A stretch of 64,000 bases of DNA from Lihuaxuella thermophila (GTDB taxonomy: Bacteria > Bacillota > Bacilli > Thermoactinomycetales > Thermoactinomycetaceae): contig NZ_FOCQ01000013.1 of NCBI RefSeq assembly GCF_900110165.1, forward strand, positions 1-64,000, in the 5' to 3' direction. Every line of letters begins with the position of its first letter. Position 1 is the stretch's first letter. The notes under the pieces are model-generated. The model was not told where the DNA came from and did no database searches. It worked only from the letters and a program-made list of their open reading frames with translations. Shown here one piece after another: positions 18,450 to 26,034 of this stretch. The position numbers were made by a program, and so were the translations under genes.

Positions 18450-18482
18450 AAAGGCTCCTCTTTCAATAGGAGCCTTTTTTAT
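18450..18482 (+). terminator. Rho-independent terminator of the NDH-2 gene
   Basis: AAAGGCTCCT and AGGAGCCTTT stem with an 8-base loop, followed by T6. Confidence 0.95.
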
Positions 18483-18533
18483 TGATTCAATATTTTTTGC
18501 AATACTATAAAAACAGAAGGATTTACGAGTTGT

Positions 18534-18564
18534 TACCGCTTACATTGAGCGAGAAGTGGTAACA
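18534..18564. repeat. Inverted repeat before yuiA promoter
   Basis: TGTTACCGCTT and AAGTGGTAACA form an 11-bp inverted repeat (one G-T pair) about 20 bases before the yuiA -35 region. It may be an operator or a second hairpin behind the NDH-2 terminator. Confidence 0.35.
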
Positions 18565-18581
18565 GGCAGAAATCTATTACT

Positions 18582-18609
18582 TTGCTTATGATATGATTAT
18601 ATGTATAAT
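18582..18609 (+). promoter_or_regulatory. Sigma-A-type promoter of yuiA
   Basis: TTGCTT (18582-18587), 16 bases, then TATAAT (18604-18609), about 40 bases before the yuiA start. Confidence 0.6.
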
Positions 18610-18648
18610 TATCAGAAAATGTAATTAAATGAGAAAGAGGTGAACGAA

Positions 18649-18783
18649 ATGAAAAAATATACTCAAAATTTAAATTGCAACTATTGTGGCGGAGACGGGT
18701 ATGTGCAATTGTTGCTGGGTGGTTCGGAAACTTGTTATGCATGCGGGGGAACCGGAAAGAAGGCTAAAGAAAAACAGTGCTAG
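18649..18783 (+). CDS. yuiA: YuiA-like small zinc-finger protein
   Basis: A 44-residue protein with two DnaJ-type half fingers, CNYCGGDGYV and CYACGGTGKK, matching the CxxCxGxG pattern. Start ATG 18649 follows AGAGGTG. B. subtilis YuiA has the same size and lies in the same neighbourhood (yumB-yuiA-yuiB), which supports the name. It probably binds one zinc ion. Its function is not known to me. Confidence 0.8.
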   Translation: MKKYTQNLNCNYCGGDGYVQLLLGGSETCYACGGTGKKAKEKQC

Positions 18784-18867
18784 TTTTAATAGACGAAAAT
18801 TTCACAATTTTATATCAATTTTTGAAGGCGGCGCAGATCCGGCCGCCTTCTCTATTTCCCGAACTTT

Positions 18868-19632
18868 TTATAACGTATTCAACGCATCCATGATTTCCTG
18901 ATGAGAGATGCATGTGAACATCGGCACGTCCCGCAATGTATAGCGGCTTGCTTCTGTTTCGCGCAGTTCCTGAACCAAATTTAAAAAGTCTTTGGGGTCG
19001 TCCGTTTCAAAGGCTACCACAAACTCCTGATCGTCGATCCCGAAGCTGTATGTGGTATTCAGTTTGACCGACGGATATTTGCTTCCCACCTGGATATGCT
19101 CATCCATCATGCCCTGACGGGTTGGGAAGGAGAGTTGGTACCAGTCGCGCGTTTTCACGAACGGATAGATAAACAGGTATTTACTGCGTCCCGGAATAAT
19201 ATGTGTACGCGGGTTTTGATGTTCCGGATCCATCTTATCCACATAAACGCTTCGCTTGGTCAGCGAGAGGAAAGAATATGTGATTTCGAGATATTTCCCC
19301 AAACCTGTTTTCATCAACTGGCTGGTCATTTCCTGGAAGACTTCCAATTCGTTGGCAATCCTCCACAACATGATTTCAGCATCCGCCCGGATCCCAACCA
19401 GAGAATAGGAGAGGACAAACATGCCGGGACGGTTTTGGTACTCTTTGACGACAGCGGCAAACTCCTGTTTTCCTCTCTCTTGTTCCTCTTCACTCAATCT
19501 CCGCCAGGCGGGGTCGACTTTGAAGAAGGAAAAGTTGACAAATTGGGTGGGCAAAACGGGACGGGACCCGGCCTCAGCAGCAGGCCTTGTTCCCGGTCTG
19601 CCGGGGAAAGAAGGTCTATCTTGTGGACGCAT
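18868..19632 (-). CDS. hemQ: Coproheme decarboxylase HemQ (chlorite-dismutase fold)
   Basis: A 254-residue protein that converts coproheme III to heme b at the end of the Gram-positive heme pathway. The motif YPFVKTRDWYQL holds the catalytic tyrosine and the lysine four residues later. A histidine in MMDEHIQVG is a candidate proximal ligand. The N-terminus has an unusual proline/arginine-rich extension of about 25 residues (FPGRPGTRPAAEAG) before the fold begins at VNFSFFKVDP. Start ATG 19632 follows AAAGGAGGAA. It is divergent from yuiB and not in a hem operon. Other chlorite-dismutase-family functions are less likely in this group. Confidence 0.9.
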   Translation of the reverse strand: MRPQDRPSFPGRPGTRPAAEAGSRPVLPTQFVNFSFFKVDPAWRRLSEEEQERGKQEFAAVVKEYQNRPGMFVLSYSLVGIRADAEIMLWRIANELEVFQEMTSQLMKTGLGKYLEITYSFLSLTKRSVYVDKMDPEHQNPRTHIIPGRSKYLFIYPFVKTRDWYQLSFPTRQGMMDEHIQVGSKYPSVKLNTTYSFGIDDQEFVVAFETDDPKDFLNLVQELRETEASRYTLRDVPMFTCISHQEIMDALNTL

Positions 19633-19829
19633 GAATGTTCCTCCTTTAAGGTAAGTCCATCCCTTATTGTAGCGAATGTCCGCAGAGGGAAGCAAACGGC
19701 CTTCGGCATTGTCAAAAAATTGACTTGAACGCTGGAATTGTTCAAGGTTTTGTATGGATTGGTCCGTTGACCTTGATCCTTATTTTCTGTAAAATGAAGG
19801 GCGGATTTAAAGATATGGAGGCGATGACT

Positions 19830-20126
19830 ATGAGTCAGCCCCTGCTTCATGTAATGGCTGTCCAATCGATCAGCCTGCCGCAGTTAATCATTTCCATTCC
19901 GCTTTTTTTTGTGTTAACTTTTGGCATTGGCTTTATCCTGAACATGATCCTGAAAACGACATGGTTGCCCTTGGTCGTATATCTGGGCATTGTGATATAC
20001 TTTTTGTTCAACCTGTCCACGTTGCGCGTACCGGATCTGACTGTGCTGATTTCCGGTCTCGCAGGGGCGGTCGGCGGCGGATGGACGATCAAAACGCTGC
20101 GGGCAAAAGGATATCGGATGTTTTGA
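19830..20126 (+). CDS. yuiB: YuiB-like membrane protein
   Basis: A 98-residue protein with three hydrophobic segments (LIISIPLFFVLTFGIGFILNM, WLPLVVYLGIVIYFLF and LTVLISGLAGAVGGG) and the end TLRAKGYRMF. Both the first segment and the GYxMF end match B. subtilis YuiB. Function is unknown; the neighbourhood (yumC, yumB, yuiA, yuiD) is conserved. ATG 19830 is chosen since GGAGG stands eight bases before it. A terminator follows. Confidence 0.85.
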   Translation: MSQPLLHVMAVQSISLPQLIISIPLFFVLTFGIGFILNMILKTTWLPLVVYLGIVIYFLFNLSTLRVPDLTVLISGLAGAVGGGWTIKTLRAKGYRMF

Positions 20127-20127
20127 T

Positions 20128-20162
20128 AAGTCTTTCCTCCAGGAAAGGCTTTTATTTTTTTT
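20128..20162 (+). terminator. Rho-independent terminator of yuiB
   Basis: AGTCTTTCCT and AGGAAAGGCT around two bases, followed by TTTATTTTTTTT. Confidence 0.9.
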
Positions 20163-20213
20163 CGCCGCATCATACGTCCTGCAAAACAAGGATTCGGTTG
20201 CGGAAAAAACGGT

Positions 20214-21050
20214 CTAGCCGGACGAATCCTTCACGATGGTACTCAGGAAAGGACGCTCGGGATCGGGAGCCAGAAAATGTTCGGGATAAAGCAGATGGGC
20301 CAAGTGTTTGATGCCTGTCAGCAGCCGGGGGGAGGGGCGGCAGTACCATCCTTCTTCGAGAATATGTATCCGCGAATCCCGGGCAAATTCTTTTCCTTGC
20401 CATTCTGCTCTTGAGGTGATCAGTTCTTTTTTTACTCTGTGCATGGGGATTCCTGTCCATACGATCAGCGCGAGATCAGGTTGTCTGGCTGCGACATCGC
20501 TCCAGTCTGTTTTTACGCTTTCCTGGTCCATATCTTCATAAATGTTGATGGCTCCCACCAATCGGCTGACTTCGGTCAGCCAATTCCTCCGTCCGGGAGT
20601 AAATACCGGTTTGGGCCACCATTCCCAATATAGCCGGAAAGGGGTAGTTCTTTTGGGGATGTGATTCCGGATCTGATCGATTTCAGCCAGGAATTGTTCG
20701 GCCGCATGATGAGCCTGTTGGTTTATGTTGAGCGCTTTGCCCAGCGTTTTCATGTCTTCGGCAATGTCTTCGATGGATTTGGGATTCAGCACGATGTAGT
20801 TGAATCCGGCTCGCTCCAGGCGTTCGATATTTTTTTCCATGCCGGGAACGCTGAGGGAGGCCACAACTAAATCCGGTTCCAAAGATTTGACTTTTTCGAT
20901 ATTTATGTTCAGATCGGGGCCCAAGCGGGGTAAATGGTTCCACGCAACAGGCCAATCAGAATAGTCATCCAGTCCCACCACTTGGTTTTCCATCCCGAGA
21001 AAATACAGGATCTCGGTATTGCTGGGGCAAATGGAAACAATTCTTGTCAA
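20214..21050 (-). CDS. Cobalamin-binding-fold protein (BtuF-like), without export signal
   Basis: A 278-residue protein of the helical-backbone metal/cobalamin binding fold (PF01497 type): IVSICPSNTEILYFLGM at the start, LEPDLVVAS near 58 and FRLYWEWWPKPVFTPG near 140. Relatives are substrate-binding lipoproteins of vitamin B12 or siderophore ABC importers. This one begins directly with the domain and has no signal peptide or lipobox. No importer genes are nearby, so it may act in the cytoplasm. TTG 21050 follows AGGAGGG. It lies 21 bases after yuiD on the same strand, probably in one operon. Confidence 0.85.
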   Translation of the reverse strand: MTRIVSICPSNTEILYFLGMENQVVGLDDYSDWPVAWNHLPRLGPDLNINIEKVKSLEPDLVVASLSVPGMEKNIERLERAGFNYIVLNPKSIEDIAEDMKTLGKALNINQQAHHAAEQFLAEIDQIRNHIPKRTTPFRLYWEWWPKPVFTPGRRNWLTEVSRLVGAINIYEDMDQESVKTDWSDVAARQPDLALIVWTGIPMHRVKKELITSRAEWQGKEFARDSRIHILEEGWYCRPSPRLLTGIKHLAHLLYPEHFLAPDPERPFLSTIVKDSSG

Positions 21051-21071
21051 TGGAGATCCCTCCTGGAAAAA

Positions 21072-21554
21072 TTAATACCAGAGCCAATACATCAGCAGGG
21101 CTATGATAATGCCGAACCAGGCTCCTGTGAACACTTCGATGGGCTGGTGTCCCAGGATTTCTTTTAACTTTACCCGGGTTTCCGCAGACGGGTTGCCCTT
21201 GAAATGGCGCAATTCATTTAACAAAACGGAAAAATCCTCCACCAACTGGTTCAGAACTTGTGCCTGCATGCCTGCATGCCGCCGGACTCCCGCTGCATCG
21301 TACATCACGATGATCGCAACGATGGTGGAAATGGCAAAGGGAGAAGAGTCCCAGCCGCTCGTCAGGCCGACGGAAGTGGCGAGCGAGGTGACGGCCGATG
21401 TGTGTCCGCTCGGCATACCTCCTGTATTGACCAGCCAATTCCAGTCCCATTTTCTGGTGATGGTGTAGTTCCACGGAACCTTTAAAAATTGTGCCAAAGA
21501 GATGGCTACCAAGGAAGTCCATAATGGAAAATTGGATAATGCTTCAGCGAACAT
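21072..21554 (-). CDS. yuiD: Divergent PAP2-family membrane protein YuiD
   Basis: A 160-residue membrane protein of the divergent PAP2 (DUF212) family. Motifs GGMPSGHTSAV near residue 46 and MYDAAGVRRHAGMQA near 84 match the phosphatase signature; four hydrophobic segments are visible. The substrate is probably a lipid-linked phosphate, but this branch is not characterised. I choose ATG 21554 because it aligns with B. subtilis YuiD. A TTG six bases upstream is also possible. It is the first gene of a two-gene unit with the cobalamin-binding-fold gene. Confidence 0.9.
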   Translation of the reverse strand: MFAEALSNFPLWTSLVAISLAQFLKVPWNYTITRKWDWNWLVNTGGMPSGHTSAVTSLATSVGLTSGWDSSPFAISTIVAIIVMYDAAGVRRHAGMQAQVLNQLVEDFSVLLNELRHFKGNPSAETRVKLKEILGHQPIEVFTGAWFGIIIALLMYWLWY

Positions 21555-22093
21555 AGACAAAATGCCTTCCTTTCCTTCGCTTCGGGGGACCTGATCTGTC
21601 TCCGGTCCGGTCTTTGATTTTGGATTGAGGCGGCCGTGGGCGGCCGTTGGCCGGAGTATGTGAGATGCTGATAAAACTAAGTATTTGTTAAACTATTTCA
21701 TTATATATCATTGTGATGCCTATGTTAAACTGAAACCACTTCCGGGATGGATTCTGTAATAAGCCGCAATCCTGCCAATCTTTTTATGCTTGAATCTTTT
21801 ATGATTCCTGCTCAAATACCATAACTTGTTTTGCATACGAATGGGATAAAGAATATCGATCTGTGCCAAATTCCGCAAAAATCAATGAATAGTAAAGGAT
21901 TTTGCTGATAATGATGAATTTTAAATCGAATGGATAGGATATTGCGGTTTACAAGTTTTTAGGGAATGATAAAATTATTTTGCTAACTGATATAGCTCGA
22001 TATTTTAAATATATCTGAATACTTGATCAAGTTTGATTTTGGTGCTAGAATTCTATTACTCTCTCAAATGTCATTCCAAGGGGTATGAGATGT
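21555..22093. other. AT-rich intergenic region
   Basis: Over 500 bases. A short GC-rich patch with repeated GGCGGCCGT occurs at 21628-21650; the remainder is AT-rich. A 50-codon minus-strand open stretch near 21728-21890 has no ribosome site and no recognised similarity. Nothing else is supported. Confidence 0.4.
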
Positions 22094-22363
22094 ATGTGGG
22101 ATTATCTGCCTAATCCATTGCCCATTCATAATGAGCTGAAATGTCCGCAATGCAACGGCCGTTTTAAGTTCGGTGATAAGGACAAGGTCCATCAGGGATT
22201 AACTTGTCCCCATTGCCAAAGGGTCAGCAAATTTTCCGATTGCATCTCCGAAGAAGCCATTTTTTATGAACTTACTTTGGCCCGCAAAAAAATGGAAGCA
22301 GCGCTGTTTAAGTCAAGAAAAAACCCCGGGTGTTCACGGTTTTCTCGAAATCAACGGCGCTGA
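22094..22363 (+). CDS. Small zinc-ribbon protein of unknown function
   Basis: An 89-residue protein with CPQC near residue 18 and CPHC near 38, a typical four-cysteine zinc ribbon. A helical segment (EEAIFYELTLARKKMEAALFK) and a basic tail follow. The ATG at 22094 lies ten bases after AAGGGG; an ATG at 22085 is too close to it. The basic C-terminal tail (NPGCSRFSRNQRR) reads like low-constraint sequence, so the original end may have been altered. It lies directly before tRNA-Leu. Function unknown. Confidence 0.5.
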   Translation: MWDYLPNPLPIHNELKCPQCNGRFKFGDKDKVHQGLTCPHCQRVSKFSDCISEEAIFYELTLARKKMEAALFKSRKNPGCSRFSRNQRR

Positions 22364-22407
22364 ACCCATGAAATGCCTGGCTTGCGGTCAGCCATGGATT
22401 CAAAGCC

Positions 22408-22436
22408 TTGTCTGTCATACGAAAGTATGGTATATT
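22408..22436 (+). promoter_or_regulatory. Sigma-A-type promoter of tRNA-Leu
   Basis: TTGTCT (22408-22413), 17 bases, TATATT (22431-22436), 24 bases before the tRNA. Confidence 0.65.
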
Positions 22437-22459
22437 AATTTTCGTCTTTCACATCATTT

Positions 22460-22545
22460 GCCGAAGTGGCGGAATTGGCAGACGCGCACGACTCAAAATC
22501 GTGTTCCCAAAAGGAGTGTGGGTTCGAGTCCCACCTTCGGCACCA
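22460..22545 (+). tRNA. tRNA-Leu (CAA)
   Basis: An 86-base type II tRNA including encoded CCA. The acceptor stem GCCGAAG pairs with CTTCGGC. The anticodon stem CACGA/TCGTG carries the loop CTCAAAA, giving anticodon CAA. A long variable arm (TTCCCAAAAGGAG) and T-arm GTGGGTTCGAGTCCCAC complete the fold. It decodes UUG. It stands alone with its own promoter. Confidence 0.97.
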
Positions 22546-22869
22546 GATCCACAGACCGGATTTCCTGCCGGCGATCTCCAAATAACAAATGAAACCCTGT
22601 ATTCCTAACGGAGTTTCATCGATCCCGTCATTCCTATTCATTCAGTCTTCATTCGCTCTTGGATTGCATGACAGCAGCCGTTTTATTTTGTCATCTGTTT
22701 TTGGAATGTTTTTTAAATTCCGTCATTACTTATCAAGAGATTGGGATCCTGCGGGTGAAGGGCTTTTTTTGGTCGGCTGCATGAGAACGTTCGCCTTTCA
22801 ACATTTCCTCTTTTTCAGTTTTCATTTTTTCGAATCATCTTCCCGCTCCGAATTCGCAGCAGCCGTGTT

Positions 22870-23193
22870 CTACGGATATTCCGCATGGCTTCTTTCTGAA
22901 AGTGGCGGGGCCGGAAGGAGGGCATGAGCGAGCAGTTCTTTTTTATCCGGTTCTTCATAAATAACATCTAAGAGGTGTTTGAGCACCAGGTAAGCGGAGA
23001 AGGGTTCCTTTAAATAATTTTCGGTGTAACACAGATGGGTTTCCGGACAGAGTAGAATGGCTTTTAACTCCTCCAGCTTGTTAATTCTCTTCTTGATGAT
23101 TCTGAGCACTTCAGGCTGATCCCCCGTCAATTCCCCGTCTTTCCAAATCAGGGTGATGTGATCGTACAACCAGCCTTTGATCATAAACTCCAT
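22870..23193 (-). CDS. Hypothetical protein, 107 residues
   Basis: A charged, mainly helical protein (VLRIIKKRINKLEELKAILLC, AYLVLKHLLDVIYEEPDKKELLAHALLP) starting MEFMIKGWLYDHITLIWKDGELTG. It has no signal or transmembrane segment. The start codon follows AAAGGAGAAAA at a good distance, which supports a real gene. I do not recognise a family. It is divergent from the Ntn-hydrolase-like gene, with 222 bases between their starts. Confidence 0.6.
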   Translation of the reverse strand: MEFMIKGWLYDHITLIWKDGELTGDQPEVLRIIKKRINKLEELKAILLCPETHLCYTENYLKEPFSAYLVLKHLLDVIYEEPDKKELLAHALLPAPPLSERSHAEYP

Positions 23194-23415
23194 TCCGGTT
23201 TTCTCCTTTCAGTTGTACAAACTGTGTTCCAATCGGTTCCGAACTCGATGTTTATAAGATATAAAGTACGTCAGAGCGGGAAAAGATCCTTCCGGAATGA
23301 GTATATAGGGGGGAGGCCGGTCTGGCAAGATTCTCCCAACATGGGGGAGGATAGAGGAAACGGATGGGTGAAAATAGAAAAAATATAACAATATAAATGA
23401 TAAATGAGGGATGAG

Positions 23416-24723
23416 ATGACTGCGGAAATCGGAATCATGAACAAGATGGCGGTGGCATTGGCGGCGGACAGTGCCGTAACCATCGGGATTCATAACGGGC
23501 AGAAGATCTATCATTCTGCAAACAAGCTGTTCGCTCTTTCCAAATATCATCCGGTCGGGATCATGATCTATGGAAACGCCCAGCTCATGGGAGTCCCCTG
23601 GGAGACGATCATCAAAGTATACCGGACGGAGCTCGGTCAGCGCAGTTTTCGCACACTGCAGGAATACTGCGAGGATTTTATCTCTTTTTTGAACACGAAT
23701 AACGTCTACTTCCCCGAATCGGAGCAGAGCAGGTATATGCAAATCACTGCCTATCATTACTTTCAAAAAATAACGGAAGATATTGAAAAAGCGATCATTG
23801 AAAAGCTGAAAGGACAAAATTCAATTTCCGAACATGAGACGGAAGTGATCGTGCAGGACATCATCGCAAAGCATTATCGACAGTTGAAAAATATTGAGAG
23901 ACTGCCTGCTTTTACGGAACAGTTCAGCAAAAATTTTATCAAAAAGCACCGACCGGTGATTGTAGAAATTATAAAAAAAGCTTTTGAGGGATTGCCTTTG
24001 GGCGATGTTCAAGTGGATCAGCTTCTTTATATTTGCGCTTGTTTATTTACGAGGAATCGCTTTCCGAAAGAAACTTCGGGCGTCGTGATCGCCGGGTTCG
24101 GGGAAGATGAAATCTTTCCGTCACTGTTTTCCTACAATATCGAGTGCATCATCGATAACACCTTAAAGTACAGGCGGGAGCAGGCCGAGAAAATTGGCGA
24201 AGAGACGACGGCGGCCATCATCCCTTTTGCGCAGAGTGAAATGGTTTATACGTTTTTGCAAGGAATCGATCCCAATTTGGACCTGATTTCCCGTTATTAC
24301 CTGCATCATGTCTTTTACAGTTTTCCGGAGATTATTACTGAAGAATTGCTGAAAAAAGAAAGCAAAGAAATCAAGAAAAAGGTAAAAGAGAAATTAAGAA
24401 AATCAACGCTGACATTGTATAATAATTATATAGAACAACTGGAGAAGATCAGATTTGAACAATATACGCAACCCATATTGGATATCGTGCAGTTTTTGCC
24501 CAAAGATGAGCTGGCGGCGATGGCCGAATCCCTGGTCAACCTGACGTCCTTCAAGCGTAAAATAACAGTAGGTGCCGAGACGGTCGGGGGCCCCGTCGAT
24601 GTCGCTGTCATATCCAAAGGAGACGGCTTCATTTGGATTAAACGCAAGCATTATTTTGAAGCCAAGTTAAATCCTCATTTTTTCGACCACTATACAAGAG
24701 GTGTTCAAAGTGGAAAAGAATAA
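23416..24723 (+). CDS. Proteasome-fold (Ntn-hydrolase-like) protein of unknown function
   Basis: A 435-residue protein whose N-terminal 60 residues align with proteasome beta/HslV subunits. The Thr after the initiator Met, Asp 16 residues later (ALAADSAVT) and a Lys in SANKLFAL correspond to Thr1, Asp17 and Lys33. VGIMIYGNAQLMG corresponds to the GxxAG strand region. Removal of Met would expose the threonine without a propeptide. ATG 23416 follows GAGGGATGAG; an ATG at 23404 has no ribosome site. The remaining 370 residues are largely helical and unfamiliar, much longer than HslV (about 175). It overlaps the next small gene by 14 bases. A self-contained amidase or protease is inferred; substrate unknown. 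Confidence 0.7.
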   Translation: MTAEIGIMNKMAVALAADSAVTIGIHNGQKIYHSANKLFALSKYHPVGIMIYGNAQLMGVPWETIIKVYRTELGQRSFRTLQEYCEDFISFLNTNNVYFPESEQSRYMQITAYHYFQKITEDIEKAIIEKLKGQNSISEHETEVIVQDIIAKHYRQLKNIERLPAFTEQFSKNFIKKHRPVIVEIIKKAFEGLPLGDVQVDQLLYICACLFTRNRFPKETSGVVIAGFGEDEIFPSLFSYNIECIIDNTLKYRREQAEKIGEETTAAIIPFAQSEMVYTFLQGIDPNLDLISRYYLHHVFYSFPEIITEELLKKESKEIKKKVKEKLRKSTLTLYNNYIEQLEKIRFEQYTQPILDIVQFLPKDELAAMAESLVNLTSFKRKITVGAETVGGPVDVAVISKGDGFIWIKRKHYFEAKLNPHFFDHYTRGVQSGKE

Positions 24724-24877
24724 AGTATTTCCGTCACTGGAAGAATGGGAAAAAGAATACCTGCCTGCCCGGGTCAGACAAAAAAAATACGAGGCGTTCA
24801 GAGAAGACCCCAAATCGGTGGGAATCGCCCTGGCCAAGGAGTCATTGGATAAGCTGAAAGTGGAGCTGACCGAATGA
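24710..24877 (+). CDS. Small helical protein overlapping the Ntn-hydrolase-like gene
   Basis: A 55-residue protein starting at GTG 24710 behind AAGAGGTG, overlapping the end of the previous gene by 14 bases, so the two are probably translationally coupled. The sequence is charged and helical (SLEEWEKEYLPARVRQKKYEAF, GIALAKESLDKLKVELTE). I do not recognise a family. Coupling suggests a partner, inhibitor or substrate of the Ntn-hydrolase-like protein, but this is inference. A terminator follows at once. Confidence 0.65.
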   Translation: MEKNKVFPSLEEWEKEYLPARVRQKKYEAFREDPKSVGIALAKESLDKLKVELTE

Positions 24878-24887
24878 CGTTCTGACT

Positions 24888-24916
24888 TGCCTTCTGCCTA
24901 TGCAGAAGGCTTTTTG
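24888..24916 (+). terminator. Rho-independent terminator of the Ntn-hydrolase unit
   Basis: GCCTTCTGC and GCAGAAGGC with a 4-base loop and T5. Confidence 0.95.
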
Positions 24917-25015
24917 CAAACTGGCCGGGGATGTTTTCCGATTTGTTGTAAAAGTTGGACGAGTGATCAGCTGTATGGGAGAAATGGGTTATAATAAAAA
25001 AAGGAGGTGTTGCCG

Positions 25016-25600
25016 ATGAAAGTCCCCATTTACGGTCAGAAGACCAAATACTCCTATGCCGATTACCTCAAGTGGAATGACGATGAACGTTGGGAACTGA
25101 TCGACGGTGTTCCCTACAATATGGCTCCGGCACCTTCCTCCAAGCACCAGGAAATATTGGGCAACATCTTCGGGATCTTTTATAACTATTTAAACGGAAA
25201 ACCGTGCAGAGCCTACCTGGCTCCGTTTGAAGTGAGGCTGTCCGAACACGATGACGACCATGAAACGTTTCATGTGGTTCAGCCAGACCTTTCCATCGTC
25301 TGTGATCGTAAAAAAATCGATGAACGCGGTTGCAAGGGAGCCCCTGACTTGATCGTGGAAGTGCTGTCCCCGGGGATTTCCGCAAAGAGAGACAAAATAT
25401 ACAAATTCGACCTCTATGAAAAATTCAAGGTCCAGGAGTACTGGATCGCTGATCCGCACAACGAGAATATTGAAGTCTACACGCTGCAAGATGACCATTT
25501 TGGTGAACGGGAGGTCTATACCCTGGGTGATCAGTTTCATGTAAGCATCTTTGACGATTGCGAAATTGATGTGAATCACATCTTTAAGGAGCCTTTTTAG
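25016..25600 (+). CDS. Uma2/DUF820-family restriction-endonuclease-like protein
   Basis: A 194-residue protein with a PD-(D/E)xK nuclease-like fold. Visible are YADYLKWNDDERWELIDG at the start, VQPDLSIVCD near 100 and PDLIVEVLSPGISAKRDKIYKFDLY near 120, holding the acidic residues and lysine expected of the active site. Such genes are plentiful in Cyanobacteria and some Firmicutes; their role is unknown. The start is ATG 25016 directly behind AAAGGAGGTG. It is monocistronic. Confidence 0.9.
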   Translation: MKVPIYGQKTKYSYADYLKWNDDERWELIDGVPYNMAPAPSSKHQEILGNIFGIFYNYLNGKPCRAYLAPFEVRLSEHDDDHETFHVVQPDLSIVCDRKKIDERGCKGAPDLIVEVLSPGISAKRDKIYKFDLYEKFKVQEYWIADPHNENIEVYTLQDDHFGEREVYTLGDQFHVSIFDDCEIDVNHIFKEPF

Positions 25601-25956
25601 TGAGAGGCTTTTTCTTTTTGCTCTGATCAAGCGGGGCGGCAAAAAAGGGAGCCATTGAAAGGAAAAGAAAAACCCCCGCTCAGGCGAAGGGTTGATTGTG
25701 AACTCCCGAGGTAGCCATTGAAAAGGAGTCCGCGAAGGAATTCAGATGTTGGCTTGAAACATGATGTGTGAATAAAAATACAATTACTATTATACTCATT
25801 CGACGGGCAAATGCAAATAGTTTTATCCCGGGGATCATTGCGTCAAAATGGATCGCAGACGAAGATCCCCGTCCGCTTCGCCATTGGTGCCCCTGGTTTG
25901 CCATAAAACCGGGAGAGACGCCATTCATCGATCCGTCAAAACATTTTGATCACCTC

Positions 25957-25985
25957 TTGCGAAGCGCTTTCAAATTCTATATACT
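25957..25985 (+). promoter_or_regulatory. kdg operon promoter
   Basis: TTGCGA (25957-25962), 17-base spacer, TATACT (25980-25985). Its start region is covered by the tandem operators, and the spacer holds a cre-like site. Confidence 0.65.
25959..25973. promoter_or_regulatory. cre-like catabolite repression site
   Basis: GCGAAGCGCTTTCAA within the promoter spacer resembles the CcpA site TGAAAGCGCTTTCA, agreeing at most positions of the second half. B. subtilis kdg genes are also under CcpA control. Confidence 0.5.
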
Positions 25986-25990
25986 CTAAC

Positions 25991-26015
25991 TAAACCGGTT
26001 TACTAAACCGGTTTA
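25991..26015. promoter_or_regulatory. Tandem LacI-family operators
   Basis: Two perfect copies of the palindrome TAAACCGGTTTA, at 25991-26002 and 26004-26015, with centres 13 bp apart, just downstream of the -10 box and before kdgR. The central CG pair is typical of LacI-family sites. They probably bind KdgR for autorepression. Confidence 0.85.
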
Positions 26016-26034
26016 TCTCAAAGGAAGATTGAAC

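Noticed and set aside
21728-21890. Minus-strand open stretch of about 50 codons rich in Lys and Arg
   Set aside because: It begins with TTG without a ribosome site in AT-rich sequence; no similarity recognised, so chance is the better explanation.
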